From positions 1 through 39,571 of the forward strand of contig JAAFJW010000010.1 of the NCBI GenBank assembly GCA_013298995.1: 39,571 nt of DNA, written 5' to 3'. The stretch comes from Sphingobacteriales bacterium. GTDB taxonomy: Bacteria > Bacteroidota > Bacteroidia > Sphingobacteriales > Sphingobacteriaceae. How positions within the stretch are numbered: position 1 is the first letter of the stretch; every line of letters starts with the position of its first letter. Below are positions 9,413-17,717 of this stretch, one piece after another. A program made the translations under genes and the position numbers. Below the pieces are notes generated by a model. It was not told the origin of the DNA and did not search any database. It saw only the letters and a list, made by a program, of their open reading frames with translations.

Positions 9413-9796
9413 ATGTCTAATTTACATTTAAGAGCTGATTTAGGTTTCGGTAATGGAAAATATCACGTTGGTCTTTCATTAGTGGAGTTTGAAGAAGATA
9501 ATGTAACCATAATATACTCTCCTGCGTTAGATTTAAGTGGATATGGCTATAATTACTCTGAAGCAAAGCATTCTTTTGCTGAAGCTTTACATGAATTTTT
9601 TAGATACACTAATAATAAAAACACCTTAGATAAGGTCCTTAAAGATTTAGGTTGGAATGTTAAAGACTCTAAAAAGAAACCAAAATTTAATCCTCCAAAA
9701 GATTCCGAATTAATTGTTTTAAATCCAATGTATAATGAAATTGTAAATAACAAAAGTTATAAAGTTTCAAGAGAAGATGTTGAATTTTCTTATTAA
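9413..9796 (+). CDS. HicB-like antitoxin of a type II toxin-antitoxin pair
   Basis: A 127-residue cytoplasmic protein. The segment about 30-75 (IIYSPALDLSGYGYNYSEA ... EALHEFFRYT) has the beta-hairpin and helix layout of the HicB N-terminal fold, which normally masks the HicA ribonuclease. The C-terminal part is lysine- and asparagine-rich and may be the DNA-binding or toxin-contact tail. The strongest support is the neighbour: a hicA-like reading frame begins 6 bp downstream. Antitoxin-first order is the reverse of the classical hicAB arrangement but is known. With the toxin broken it may be a decaying or orphan antitoxin. Confidence 0.6.
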   Translation: MSNLHLRADLGFGNGKYHVGLSLVEFEEDNVTIIYSPALDLSGYGYNYSEAKHSFAEALHEFFRYTNNKNTLDKVLKDLGWNVKDSKKKPKFNPPKDSELIVLNPMYNEIVNNKSYKVSREDVEFSY

Positions 9797-9801
9797 ATTT
9801 T

Positions 9802-10032
9802 ATGTCCACTCAACATTTAAGAAATATTCCACTTAAACTTTATAGAGATTTTTTGACATCCCAAGGTTGTATTTGTAACAGAACAAATGGATGACATGAG
9901 CATTGGTCAAGGGCTGATTTATTAAGACCAATAACGGTTCAATCACACGTTGATCCAGTTCCTGAATTTATAATTAAAAACGCTCTTAAACAGTTGGGAC
10001 TAACTAAAAAAGATTTTATTGATTGGATTTAG
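9802..10032 (+). pseudogene. hicA-like toxin interrupted by an in-frame TGA
   Basis: Absent from the ORF track because of one stop codon. The frame from ATG 9802 encodes about 76 codons ending at TAG 10032. It reads MSTQHLRNIPLKLYRDFL, then QGCICNRTNG, then TGA (9892-9894), then HEHWSRADLLRPITVQSHV and DPVPEFIIKNALKQLGL. This is the HicA mRNA-interferase pattern, in which a conserved Gly/Ser precedes the catalytic His. The TGA stands at exactly that residue. One change, such as GGA to TGA, would explain it. The minus-strand PIN gene at 14422 uses TGA as a normal stop, so recoding is unlikely. The reading frame after the stop is preserved, pointing to recent inactivation or a sequencing error. 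Confidence 0.7.
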
Positions 10033-10616
10033 TTCGTTTTTAATCTCAACGTCATTAACATTTACCGGTAACTATGTACTTAAAACGAAATTACAAATTT
10101 TATCATCCATACATCAAAAATAACTAGCTACATGCAAATATTTTATTTTTTTATTTATCAGTATTTGGGGAAGCATTTTGCAATGATTTTAATGAAATAA
10201 ACTACAGCTTTTTTAAAACATTGCAAAAAAAATCGTTTTTTTTTGGATTAAACAGAACATGAAGAATGAAACAAAAAAAAACATTACATGAGAAAGCGTT
10301 TGATACTGTAAAACTTTTAGAGCTATCAAAGACAAAATAGCTGTGGAAATAGCAAATATGAATTTTGAGCAAATCAAAGAATACTTGAAAGAAAACAGTG
10401 CAAAACTATATGCCAAATAGCATAGCCAACAACATTAGGATATATTATTAGGATAATGTAAATAAAAATTTTTATTTTGCGTTGCTTTAACATACCTTTA
10501 GGCTTAGGTTATATTTAACTTAACTGTATTTTAGGCAAAAAAATGTAAAAGAAATTTTATTTTAGCGCAAACATATTTATTTTATCAAAAACCGATTAAA
10601 TTATTAAATAAGATAT
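10033..10616. other. A/T-rich stretch with one gene remnant
   Basis: Apart from the remnant at 10266-10420 I see no gene. The minus-strand ORF 10213-10416 is the shadow of that remnant. The part from 10421 presumably contains the promoter of the SprB-like gene; a TATTTTGCG stretch near 10473 is only a near match to the -7 box. Confidence 0.5.
10266..10420 (+). pseudogene. Frameshifted remnant of a small antitoxin-like gene
   Basis: ATG 10266 opens MKQKKTLHEKAFDTVKLL and stops at TAG 10338-10340. Shifting frame near 10328 continues as KDKIAVEIANMNFEQIKEYL and ENSAKLYAK to TAG 10418-10420. The joined product, about 51 residues, resembles small proteins of the form FDxVxxxRxIRDKIxxEIxxMxFEExKxYL, often found beside toxin genes. 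The family match is from memory and the frameshift is inferred. No toxin partner follows. Confidence 0.45.
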
Positions 10617-13385
10617 ATGGATAACAATTACAAAAAGTTTTTATTGGGGAATAGCAAAGTTTTTAAAATAAAGAGCAAGTTGAGAGGCTTTTTATTATTT
10701 TTTGTAGCACTATTGAGTTTTCAAAGTAATTTATTTGCTCAAATAACCAGCGTTAGCCTAACACCTACTAACCCCCAATGTGCTGAATACGATAACGGAT
10801 CTATATTGGTTACTGTTGTTGGAGGCACAGCCCCATACACTTATTTATGGAATGATGGATTTACATCATCTCTCCCAACTCGCCCAAATTTAAAAGCTGG
10901 TACTTACTCGGTAGTAGTTACAGATAATGTTGGTGCTACATTCCCTGCACAATCAAGTACATTAACTGATCCAGCTAAAATGCAAGCTATTGGTGCAGGT
11001 TTAGGTGTTGTTGATGTAGATTGTTTTGGTAAAGCAACTGGTTCAATTGAAATCTCTATATTGAACAGTGTAGGTACCGTTACATATAAATGGACAAAAA
11101 ATGGAGTTATTGTAGGAGGCAATAGCCCAAAATTACCTGACATCTCTGCTGGTACTTATAGTTTACTTGCTACCGATTCGAGAGGTTGTTTTACTGCACC
11201 CACATTTCCAATATCACAACCTACAGAAATTATAGTTTCAGAAGTACCAGGCTCGCATGTAAACAATACCGACTTTGGACAAAATAATGGTGTAATAAAA
11301 TTAAATGTTACTGGTGGTGTTTCGGCGGCTAACCCCACGCCTACTTTTACCTACTTATGGAATGATGGAAATACAGATAAAGAGCGGTCTGGTTTAGCAT
11401 CAGGCACATACACTGTTACTGTTACAGATAATAAAGGATGTTCGAAAATTTATGAATCTAAGATTTTACCTTTGTCACCTTTTTTGGTAACTGGCGAATC
11501 TACGAATAATAAGTGCTTCGCATCACCAAACGGAAGCATAACAATTGCATTTAAAGATGGCGTACCACCCTACAAATTCAAATGGAGCGACCAAGCTACT
11601 TTTGTAAACAATCCTAACAGATCTATTCTATCGGCAGGTACTTACACTCTAACAGCGCAAGACGCCAATGGTTTAGGTGCTATTAGAACTTTATCATTTA
11701 CCATTACCGAACCACCCCTATTATCATTTACCAAAACATTCACTAGCAACAAATGCTTTGACCAAACAAGTGGTGTAATAAATTTAGAAGTAACAGGTGG
11801 TGTAGCTCCTTACCGTTATATATTAAATGGAGTTACATCAGCACCTTTTACTGACAATAATGTTTCTATACCTAATTTAGCTTCGCGTAATTATTCAGTT
11901 TCAATTATTGATAATGGTGGTTGCCCTACCCCAGCGCAAAGTGTGGATATATTGCCATTAAAGGCTTTGGCTTTTAAAAAGCAACAACCTGTACTAGTAA
12001 GATGTAACGATGATTTTTCTGGTGCTATTATTGTTACAGTCGAAGGTGGATTAGAACCTTATACCTATAAATGGTCGAACGATGTAAATAACAATACCAA
12101 TGAAAACCGCAACATCCCCGAAGGGTCTTATAGCTTAATAGTTTCGGATGCTTTAGGATGTATTTTACCAACTTATACTGTAAATCTTACAAGAGAAGCC
12201 TCAGCAGTTACCATTGAAGAATCTACTTTAGTAGGTACGCATATAGATAATACCTGTTTTAATAACGCAGATGGCACATTACAAAAAAACGGTAAAGCTA
12301 GCATTATAATTACTGGTGGTCTTGCACCTTACACATACACATGGCTTTTAGATGAGCAAGCTATTCCCTCACCCACAGATAGAGATTTATCAGCTACTAC
12401 TTTAAGTGTTGATAATTTAGCTTCGGGTAAATATAAACTTGTGGTTACTGATAAGCTTGGATGTGCTTCGTTACCTTTAACTATTGATATTAAGCCTATA
12501 AAACCCATAAATAGTAATCCTATTATTAAAAACGAAAAATGTTTAGGTAAAAAAAATGGGGAAATAACATTAAACCCAACAGGAGGAACACCACCTTATA
12601 CCTATGTGTGGGGGAATAAAATACCTTTAGCTCAACGAGGTAATTCAACTGTATCCTCTTTAGCACCTGATACCTATACTTTAAGAATATTTGATTTTAA
12701 AAATTGTCTTTTAGATACTGCAATCACCATCCTGCCCGCCACACCTGTTGAAATTAGTGATGAAATAAGGATAATTTTACCTAATTGTGATGGCAGTGTA
12801 CCGTTTTCAACCATTAAAGTACCTATTGAAGGTGGCGAGCCCGATTATACCTACACATGGTCCACCGCCGACCCTAAAACAGGTGCAATTATTGCTAATT
12901 TACCCGCTGTACCCGAAAACCCTTTATTGCCCAATGATATAGCTTATAGAGAAGGATTGCCTGCTGGTTATTATGTATTAACCGTAACCGATGCCAATGG
13001 TTGCGAAACAAAGCTTCCAAAATTTGATGTTGCCAATGTTTTAAATGCTTTTGAAATAAAAGCGGTAAGCTGTGGAGCGGCAAATAATGCCATTACGCCC
13101 GACCCATTAATGTCGCCCAATGGTGATGGCATAAACGATTTCTTTAGTATAAATGGTATCGAAAACTTCCCCGATAACCAAGTAATTATTTATAACCGTT
13201 ACGGCACCGAAGTATTTACCCGCAAAAGGTACAATAATGTGGATAGGATATTTAAAGGCATAGCCAATTCGGCTGTAACAAATACAGGGGTTGATTTGGT
13301 AGATGGCGTTTATTTTTACACCATCCGTACAGTGCAGGATAAAAAACCCCGCTTAAATAAAGGTTATATCATCATTAAACGATAA
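10617..13385 (+). CDS. SprB-repeat adhesin-like protein with gliding-motility-type C-terminal domain
   Basis: A 922-residue secreted protein with a signal peptide ending near LLSFQSNLFAQ (residue 42). About nine SprB-type repeats of 75-90 residues follow, each with a GGxxPYTYxW strand and a GTYxVxVTDxxGC end. The last 95 residues (SPNGDGINDFFSI ... DGVYFYTIRT) match the CHU_C / gliding-motility-associated C-terminal domain, the type B T9SS signal. SprB itself is the mobile gliding adhesin of Flavobacterium johnsoniae. This protein is far shorter, so adhesion is a reasonable but unproven role. Its immediate neighbour is a PorP/SprF gene, the expected partner for type B cargo. Confidence 0.88.
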   Translation: MDNNYKKFLLGNSKVFKIKSKLRGFLLFFVALLSFQSNLFAQITSVSLTPTNPQCAEYDNGSILVTVVGGTAPYTYLWNDGFTSSLPTRPNLKAGTYSVVVTDNVGATFPAQSSTLTDPAKMQAIGAGLGVVDVDCFGKATGSIEISILNSVGTVTYKWTKNGVIVGGNSPKLPDISAGTYSLLATDSRGCFTAPTFPISQPTEIIVSEVPGSHVNNTDFGQNNGVIKLNVTGGVSAANPTPTFTYLWNDGNTDKERSGLASGTYTVTVTDNKGCSKIYESKILPLSPFLVTGESTNNKCFASPNGSITIAFKDGVPPYKFKWSDQATFVNNPNRSILSAGTYTLTAQDANGLGAIRTLSFTITEPPLLSFTKTFTSNKCFDQTSGVINLEVTGGVAPYRYILNGVTSAPFTDNNVSIPNLASRNYSVSIIDNGGCPTPAQSVDILPLKALAFKKQQPVLVRCNDDFSGAIIVTVEGGLEPYTYKWSNDVNNNTNENRNIPEGSYSLIVSDALGCILPTYTVNLTREASAVTIEESTLVGTHIDNTCFNNADGTLQKNGKASIIITGGLAPYTYTWLLDEQAIPSPTDRDLSATTLSVDNLASGKYKLVVTDKLGCASLPLTIDIKPIKPINSNPIIKNEKCLGKKNGEITLNPTGGTPPYTYVWGNKIPLAQRGNSTVSSLAPDTYTLRIFDFKNCLLDTAITILPATPVEISDEIRIILPNCDGSVPFSTIKVPIEGGEPDYTYTWSTADPKTGAIIANLPAVPENPLLPNDIAYREGLPAGYYVLTVTDANGCETKLPKFDVANVLNAFEIKAVSCGAANNAITPDPLMSPNGDGINDFFSINGIENFPDNQVIIYNRYGTEVFTRKRYNNVDRIFKGIANSAVTNTGVDLVDGVYFYTIRTVQDKKPRLNKGYIIIKR

Positions 13386-13405
13386 CGCTTACATCACAAT
13401 AGTAA

Positions 13406-14389
13406 ATGTTTTTTATAAAAACTAACGATTTTAAAAATATGATAATTAATGCTACCGCAACTTTTAAGCTGGCTTACAAAAAGTGTATATTCATAGGTCT
13501 TTTTATTTGTGCAATAAGCCCATTACAGGCACAACAAAAACCCCAATACACACAATACATGTTTAACCCTATGGCCATTAACCCATCGTTTATGGCTATG
13601 GACGAAATGCTAAACATTACCTTACTGGGCCGTAGCCAATGGGCAGGCTTTGATGGTGCGCCTAATACACAAACGGTATCTATGCACACGCCTTACAAAA
13701 CCTCCAATAGTTTTTACGGTGCCATGCTTACCCGCGATAATATAGGCCAAGTAATTACCGAAACGGGTGGCAACCTAGCCTTTAGCCGCAGGGTAAGAAT
13801 AGGTGATATATCGTGGCTAGCCATGGGCGTAAATGGTGGTTTTAGTTATTACCATGCCTTGTATAGCCAAGCCAGCCAAACCAGTATTGGCGACCAAACT
13901 TTTTTAGACGAAAGAAACACCCGCATGAACCTAGGCATGGGTTTGGTGTTTTTTAATAAAAAATATTATTGGGGAGTTTCGTCGCCACATTTTTACGGCC
14001 GTGATATTTCCGACTCGCGTAATGCCAATACAGCAACCGCTTTTAGGCCACAATTTTTAATGCAAACAGGGGGTATATTTAAACTAGCAAACGATTATAA
14101 ACTTAGGCCAAGCGTATTGGTAAAATATGTAGATGGCTCGCCTGCAACATTTGATTTGAATGCCAATTTATTAATTAAAGACCTGTATTGGTTTGGTGCA
14201 GGTTACCGCTACCAAGATAGTTTTTCGGTGCTGGCATCGGCTTATATTACCCCTACTATATTAATAGGTTACTCGTACGATATTCCAAATTTTAACAACC
14301 CTAATTCGGCCAGAAAAGCATCGCATGAGTTGATGCTACAATTTAGGCTACCTGTAAAAGGTAGAGATCCTTTGGCTTGTTTCTTCTAA
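13406..14389 (+). CDS. PorP/SprF family type IX secretion outer-membrane protein
   Basis: A 327-residue beta-barrel-type protein with the family opening QQKPQYTQYMFNPMAINPSFM after a signal peptide (CIFIGLFICAISPLQAQ). PorP/SprF proteins help export or anchor type B T9SS cargo, and in F. johnsoniae they are typically encoded next to that cargo, as here (20 bp after the SprB-like gene). I keep the first ATG because of the tight spacing. M12 (ATG 13439) would give a more normal 32-residue signal peptide and may be the true start. The protein ends DPLACFF, slightly unusual for a barrel terminus. Confidence 0.9.
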   Translation: MFFIKTNDFKNMIINATATFKLAYKKCIFIGLFICAISPLQAQQKPQYTQYMFNPMAINPSFMAMDEMLNITLLGRSQWAGFDGAPNTQTVSMHTPYKTSNSFYGAMLTRDNIGQVITETGGNLAFSRRVRIGDISWLAMGVNGGFSYYHALYSQASQTSIGDQTFLDERNTRMNLGMGLVFFNKKYYWGVSSPHFYGRDISDSRNANTATAFRPQFLMQTGGIFKLANDYKLRPSVLVKYVDGSPATFDLNANLLIKDLYWFGAGYRYQDSFSVLASAYITPTILIGYSYDIPNFNNPNSARKASHELMLQFRLPVKGRDPLACFF

Positions 14390-14421
14390 AAATATGGGTT
14401 TAAAAGAGGCTTAAATTTACA

Positions 14422-14832
14422 TCACAAAAAAGGATTAATGATGGTTAACTGTTTGTTAACTATTAATTTGTGATGCATATCTTCGGTATATAAAATATCA
14501 CAACCAGCTTCTAATGCAGATGCTACCACGATAGCATCAAATAGTTGGAAATCATACTTTTTTATTAGTTCAAAACTATTATAATAAACAATTTGCGAAT
14601 TGGGATAAAATTTACACGTTTCTAATACTTGAGTAACTATATATTCACAAGATATTTTTTTTATCTTCCATTTATAAAGTAATACATTTATAAATTCGCT
14701 TAAATTTTGTGAACTAATATTTGGATTTTTATCTATAATTTGAATAGCAATTTTTTGTTTTCTTTTGTCGGTTTCATCTAAGCTATACAACAAAATATTG
14801 GTATCAATAGCACATAAGCTATGGGTAGTCAT
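14422..14832 (-). CDS. PIN-domain ribonuclease (VapC-like toxin)
   Basis: A 136-residue PIN-domain protein with the four acidic positions expected of a metal-dependent ribonuclease: D10 (AIDTNILLYSLD), E46 (NLSEFINVL), D99 (LFDAIVVASALEAGCD) and D118 (LYTEDM). The track begins 22 codons earlier at 14898, but that would overlap the upstream gene heavily. ATG 14832 gives the usual short VapC N-terminus and a 14-bp overlap with the upstream antitoxin frame, typical of toxin-antitoxin coupling. It stops at TGA. It is probably held inactive by the product of 14819-15040. Confidence 0.82.
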   Translation of the reverse strand: MTTHSLCAIDTNILLYSLDETDKRKQKIAIQIIDKNPNISSQNLSEFINVLLYKWKIKKISCEYIVTQVLETCKFYPNSQIVYYNSFELIKKYDFQLFDAIVVASALEAGCDILYTEDMHHKLIVNKQLTIINPFL

Positions 14833-15040
14833 TTGCTTCTGTTCTATTAAATTTATAACCACCTGTATTAAATGTATAGCCTTTAATCTTGGAAGCAAAG
14901 CTTACTTTTTTAGTTGCAGTATTTTCCAATTTTGGCTTTTTGACTTCAAAAGCTAAAATTTCTATATTTTTACCTCTCAACTCAATAGGAATTGTGATTT
15001 CGTAAGTAGGCGTATTAACTGTTGTTATTTCTCTATACAT
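14819..15040 (-). CDS. Small antitoxin-like partner of the PIN toxin
   Basis: A 73-residue protein with a beta-rich N-terminus (YEITIPIELRGKNIEILAFEV) and a charged tail ending FNRTEANDYP. Similar short proteins with an FNRxEANxx end occur directly upstream of PIN toxins in Bacteroidota and cyanobacteria. That is recalled, not searched. The overlap with the toxin gene and the gene order support an antitoxin role. The N-terminal strands may form the DNA-binding and dimer part, and the tail would cover the toxin. Confidence 0.65.
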   Translation of the reverse strand: MYREITTVNTPTYEITIPIELRGKNIEILAFEVKKPKLENTATKKVSFASKIKGYTFNTGGYKFNRTEANDYP

Positions 15041-15142
15041 TTTTACACTTATTTAATTTCGAATATACTAAAGTTTCGCCACATTAAAAAAAACTCGTAG
15101 TGTACATAATTTATCAACCATAAAAAGGGGATAATATTGTAC

Positions 15143-15173
15143 AAAAAAACCACTACGTTGGATAACGTAGTGG
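15143..15173 (-). terminator. Intrinsic terminator after the DUF3276 gene
   Basis: A perfect 10-bp stem CCACTACGTT/AACGTAGTGG (15150-15173) with a GGAT loop. On the minus strand it is followed by seven T residues (15149-15143). It lies 37 bp downstream of the DUF3276 stop. Confidence 0.85.
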
Positions 15174-15209
15174 CCATATATTAGGTTTATAATTAGATGT
15201 CGGGAGGTG

Positions 15210-15524
15210 TTAAAAATCTTCGTCGGCTTTCATGCTTGCCGCATCTGGATTGTATTCGTATCGTTTTTCTTCTACTTCTTGATTTTCTTTAACGTAGTTT
15301 AAAGTTTCTATCAAGCCTTCGCTAAATTTTTCGAAATCTTCTTTGTATAAAAATATTTTATGTTTAACGAATACGCCGTCTTCTAACCTTTTTTTACTTT
15401 CGGTAATGGTTACATAATAATCGTTGGATCGTGTAGCTTTTACATCAAAAAAATAGGTTCTTTTGCCTGCCCTCACTTTTTTAGAAAATACTTCTTCTCT
15501 ATCTTTATTATCGTAATCTGCCAT
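15210..15524 (-). CDS. DUF3276 / PUR-domain nucleic-acid-binding protein
   Basis: A 104-residue cytoplasmic protein of the PUR-alpha-like DUF3276 family, widespread in Bacteroidota and spirochaetes; the Borrelia member binds DNA and RNA. Visible family features are the N-terminal basic and aromatic strand (SKKVRAGKRTYFFDVKATRS), the strand YYVTITESKK, and the helix YKEDFEKFSEGLIETLNYV. The acidic tail is short. It is a single-gene unit with a terminator right after it. The target in this organism is unknown. Confidence 0.88.
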   Translation of the reverse strand: MADYDNKDREEVFSKKVRAGKRTYFFDVKATRSNDYYVTITESKKRLEDGVFVKHKIFLYKEDFEKFSEGLIETLNYVKENQEVEEKRYEYNPDAASMKADEDF

Positions 15525-15900
15525 TGCGTATGGTAAGTAAATTTATTTTTATTTGCGAGGCTAAATAAAGAAATAAAATACCGAAGTTCCAAATGGTATT
15601 TTATTGAAATTATAATTTATTATTATTTTTATTTAGTGAAATTTACACAAGAACTTGAAATACAAAGTTTTAAACCATAAAAATAAACAGAAATTGGCAA
15701 AAAACTAAAATTTATATACAAATTAATATTTCATATAAAGCTAAACTACTATAGCTGAAGTGAGCATTGTAAAATTTTGTACCACCGAAATTGGTGTATT
15801 TGTGGCAAATAAATAAAAGCTAAGCCTTAAAGCTAGGTGATAATAGCCACGAATACACGAATGTACCACTAACATAAAAACAAAGAGCAAGCCAATGTTT
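15525..15900. other. Gene-free stretch with two inverted repeats
   Basis: It holds an 11-bp hairpin AATAAAATACC/GGTATTTTATT (15572-15605) and a dispersed palindromic element (15786-15862). The ORF 15741-15950 overlaps the end of the ABC transporter and is rejected. No clear promoter for DUF3276 could be picked out. Confidence 0.6.
15786..15862. repeat. Dispersed palindromic element, copy B, with flanking direct repeat
   Basis: The outer arms ATTGGTGTATTTGTGGC and GCCACGAATACACGAAT are inverted repeats closely related to those at 571-656. A 7-bp direct repeat GTACCAC flanks the element (15779-15785 and 15863-15869), like a target-site duplication. Confidence 0.55.
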
Positions 15901-17688
15901 TTATACGTTTTGGCTTTGTAGCGATTGCTGGCTTTGGAATAAATTGGCATACGTTCCTTTTAAAGCCATTAAATGGTGGTGGTTGCCTTGCTCTACAATG
16001 TGGCCATTATCTAGCACAATAATATTATCGGCATTTTTGATGGTTGATATACGGTGGGCAATAATAATACTTGTTTTATTTTGCATTACTCGGTTTAGGT
16101 TTTGTAATATTTCTTCTTCGGTTTGGGTATCTACGGCCGATAGGCAATCGTCAAAAATGAGTATTTTGGGTTGCTTAATAATGCCACGGGCTATAGATAT
16201 ACGCTGTTTTTGCCCGCCAGAAAGGGTAATGCCTCGTTCGCCTATTAGGGTTTCAAATTTTTTATCGAAACCCATAATATTATGGTAAACGGCGGCATCT
16301 TTGGCGGCATTAATAACATTGGGCATATCCAATGCATCGTTACCAAAGGCTATGTTACGGGCAATGGTATCGGAAAACAAGAAAACATCTTGCGGTACAA
16401 AACCTATTTGGTTACGGTAATGATACAGGTTTATGGCTTTAATATTGTGGTTATCAATAGTAATTTGGCCATTTGTAACATCGTACATGCGCATGAGTAA
16501 ATTGGCAATGGTTGATTTGCCCGAGCCTGTTTTACCTATTATGGCTGTAACCGAGCCTTTTTTAACCTCGAACGAAATGTTTTGTAAGGCTTTTATGCCC
16601 GTATCGGGGTAGGTAAATGAAACGTTTTCGAAGCTGATATTGCCCTCAATTTTGGGGCTATCGAGGCTTGGGTTTATAATATCTGGTGGGGTTTTTAAAA
16701 ACTCGTTGATTCTTTTTTGCGATGCTGCCCCTCTTTGTATCAGCGAAGTAACCCAGCCTAGCGATGTTATAGGGAAAGTAAGCTGGTTTACATACACGAT
16801 AAATTCGACAATGTTACCCGCCGTTATACTGCCCGAAATAACTTTTAAACCACCTACATAAACGGTAATTAGGGTACTTAGGCCTACCATCATTAGCATT
16901 AGCGGAAAAAATAAGGCTTGTGTTTTTACCAAATCGAGCGATTCTTGCTTGTAATTTTCGCTTTGCGCATTAAAGCCCATACGCACATAGCCCTCTCGGC
17001 TGTACGATTTTATTACCCTGATGCCCGAAAATGTTTCTTGTACAAATGCCGATAAGGTGCTTAAACGTTGTTGTATTTTTTCGCTTTTGCTATTTATTAG
17101 GCTATTAACTTTGTAAATACTAAGCACTAAAATAGGTAAAGGTAGCAGGCAGTAAACGGTAAGTTGGGTATTTACGCTTAGCATGGCAATAATGGTGAGC
17201 GCAAAAAGTACCACCGTATTGATGGTGTACATAATGGCTGGGCCAATGTACATGCGCACTCGCCCTACATCTTCGGTGGCTCGGGCCATTAAATCGCCGG
17301 TATTGTTTCGGCGGTAAAAAGAAAGCGAAAGCTGTTGGTAATGGCTATAAATTTCGTTTTTTAAATCATACTCTATGTACCTAGAGGTTAAAATAATGGT
17401 TTGGCGCATAAAAAACAAAAACATTCCTCGTATTAAAGCCAATAGCAAAACCAAGGCACCAAACAATAGCAAGCTGTTTGCAAATACTTTATAAACGATT
17501 GCTTGGCGGTTAAACCCACTAAAGAGTTGGTAAAGCGCAATGTTTTCGGTTACCAAATCAAAGGCTAAGCGTATTACTTGCGCTGGTAATACGGCAAATA
17601 GGTTAGATAAAATTACAAACAGAGCACCAGGCAATAACTTAAAGCGGTATTTATAAAAAAATTTATTAAGGTAGGCTAGCTCTTTCAT
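15901..17688 (-). CDS. ABC exporter, fused membrane and ATPase domains
   Basis: A 595-residue half-transporter with six predicted membrane helices in residues 15-310. Nucleotide-binding motifs are Walker A GKTGSGKST (385-393), Q-loop near 433, signature LSGGQKQR (489-496), Walker B ILIFDD (509-514) and H545. The residue after the Walker B aspartate is D514, not the catalytic glutamate. This is typical of the degenerate site in heterodimeric exporters, so a partner subunit may be needed. Substrate is unknown (drug or lipid exporter-like). It follows the DUF4276 gene by 29 bp and could be co-transcribed. The start context is CCCCCAAAATATAAATG. Confidence 0.9.
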   Translation of the reverse strand: MKELAYLNKFFYKYRFKLLPGALFVILSNLFAVLPAQVIRLAFDLVTENIALYQLFSGFNRQAIVYKVFANSLLLFGALVLLLALIRGMFLFFMRQTIILTSRYIEYDLKNEIYSHYQQLSLSFYRRNNTGDLMARATEDVGRVRMYIGPAIMYTINTVVLFALTIIAMLSVNTQLTVYCLLPLPILVLSIYKVNSLINSKSEKIQQRLSTLSAFVQETFSGIRVIKSYSREGYVRMGFNAQSENYKQESLDLVKTQALFFPLMLMMVGLSTLITVYVGGLKVISGSITAGNIVEFIVYVNQLTFPITSLGWVTSLIQRGAASQKRINEFLKTPPDIINPSLDSPKIEGNISFENVSFTYPDTGIKALQNISFEVKKGSVTAIIGKTGSGKSTIANLLMRMYDVTNGQITIDNHNIKAINLYHYRNQIGFVPQDVFLFSDTIARNIAFGNDALDMPNVINAAKDAAVYHNIMGFDKKFETLIGERGITLSGGQKQRISIARGIIKQPKILIFDDCLSAVDTQTEEEILQNLNRVMQNKTSIIIAHRISTIKNADNIIVLDNGHIVEQGNHHHLMALKGTYANLFQSQQSLQSQNV

Positions 17689-17717
17689 TTATATTTTGGG
17701 GGTGTGGTAAACGAATG

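Noticed and set aside
9892-9894. TGA in hicA read as a recoded codon (Trp, Gly or selenocysteine)
   Set aside because: The PIN gene at 14422 ends with TGA as a normal stop, and no selenocysteine hairpin is evident. A nonsense change is simpler.
10213-10416. 67-residue minus-strand ORF
   Set aside because: It is antisense to the antitoxin-like remnant, whose plus-strand frames make better protein sequence.
14833-14898. N-terminal extension of the PIN protein in the track
   Set aside because: It would overlap most of the antitoxin C-terminus. The downstream ATG gives the normal VapC start before the first catalytic Asp.
15741-15950. 69-residue minus-strand ORF after the ABC exporter
   Set aside because: It overlaps the exporter C-terminus and the palindromic element, and has no recognisable features.
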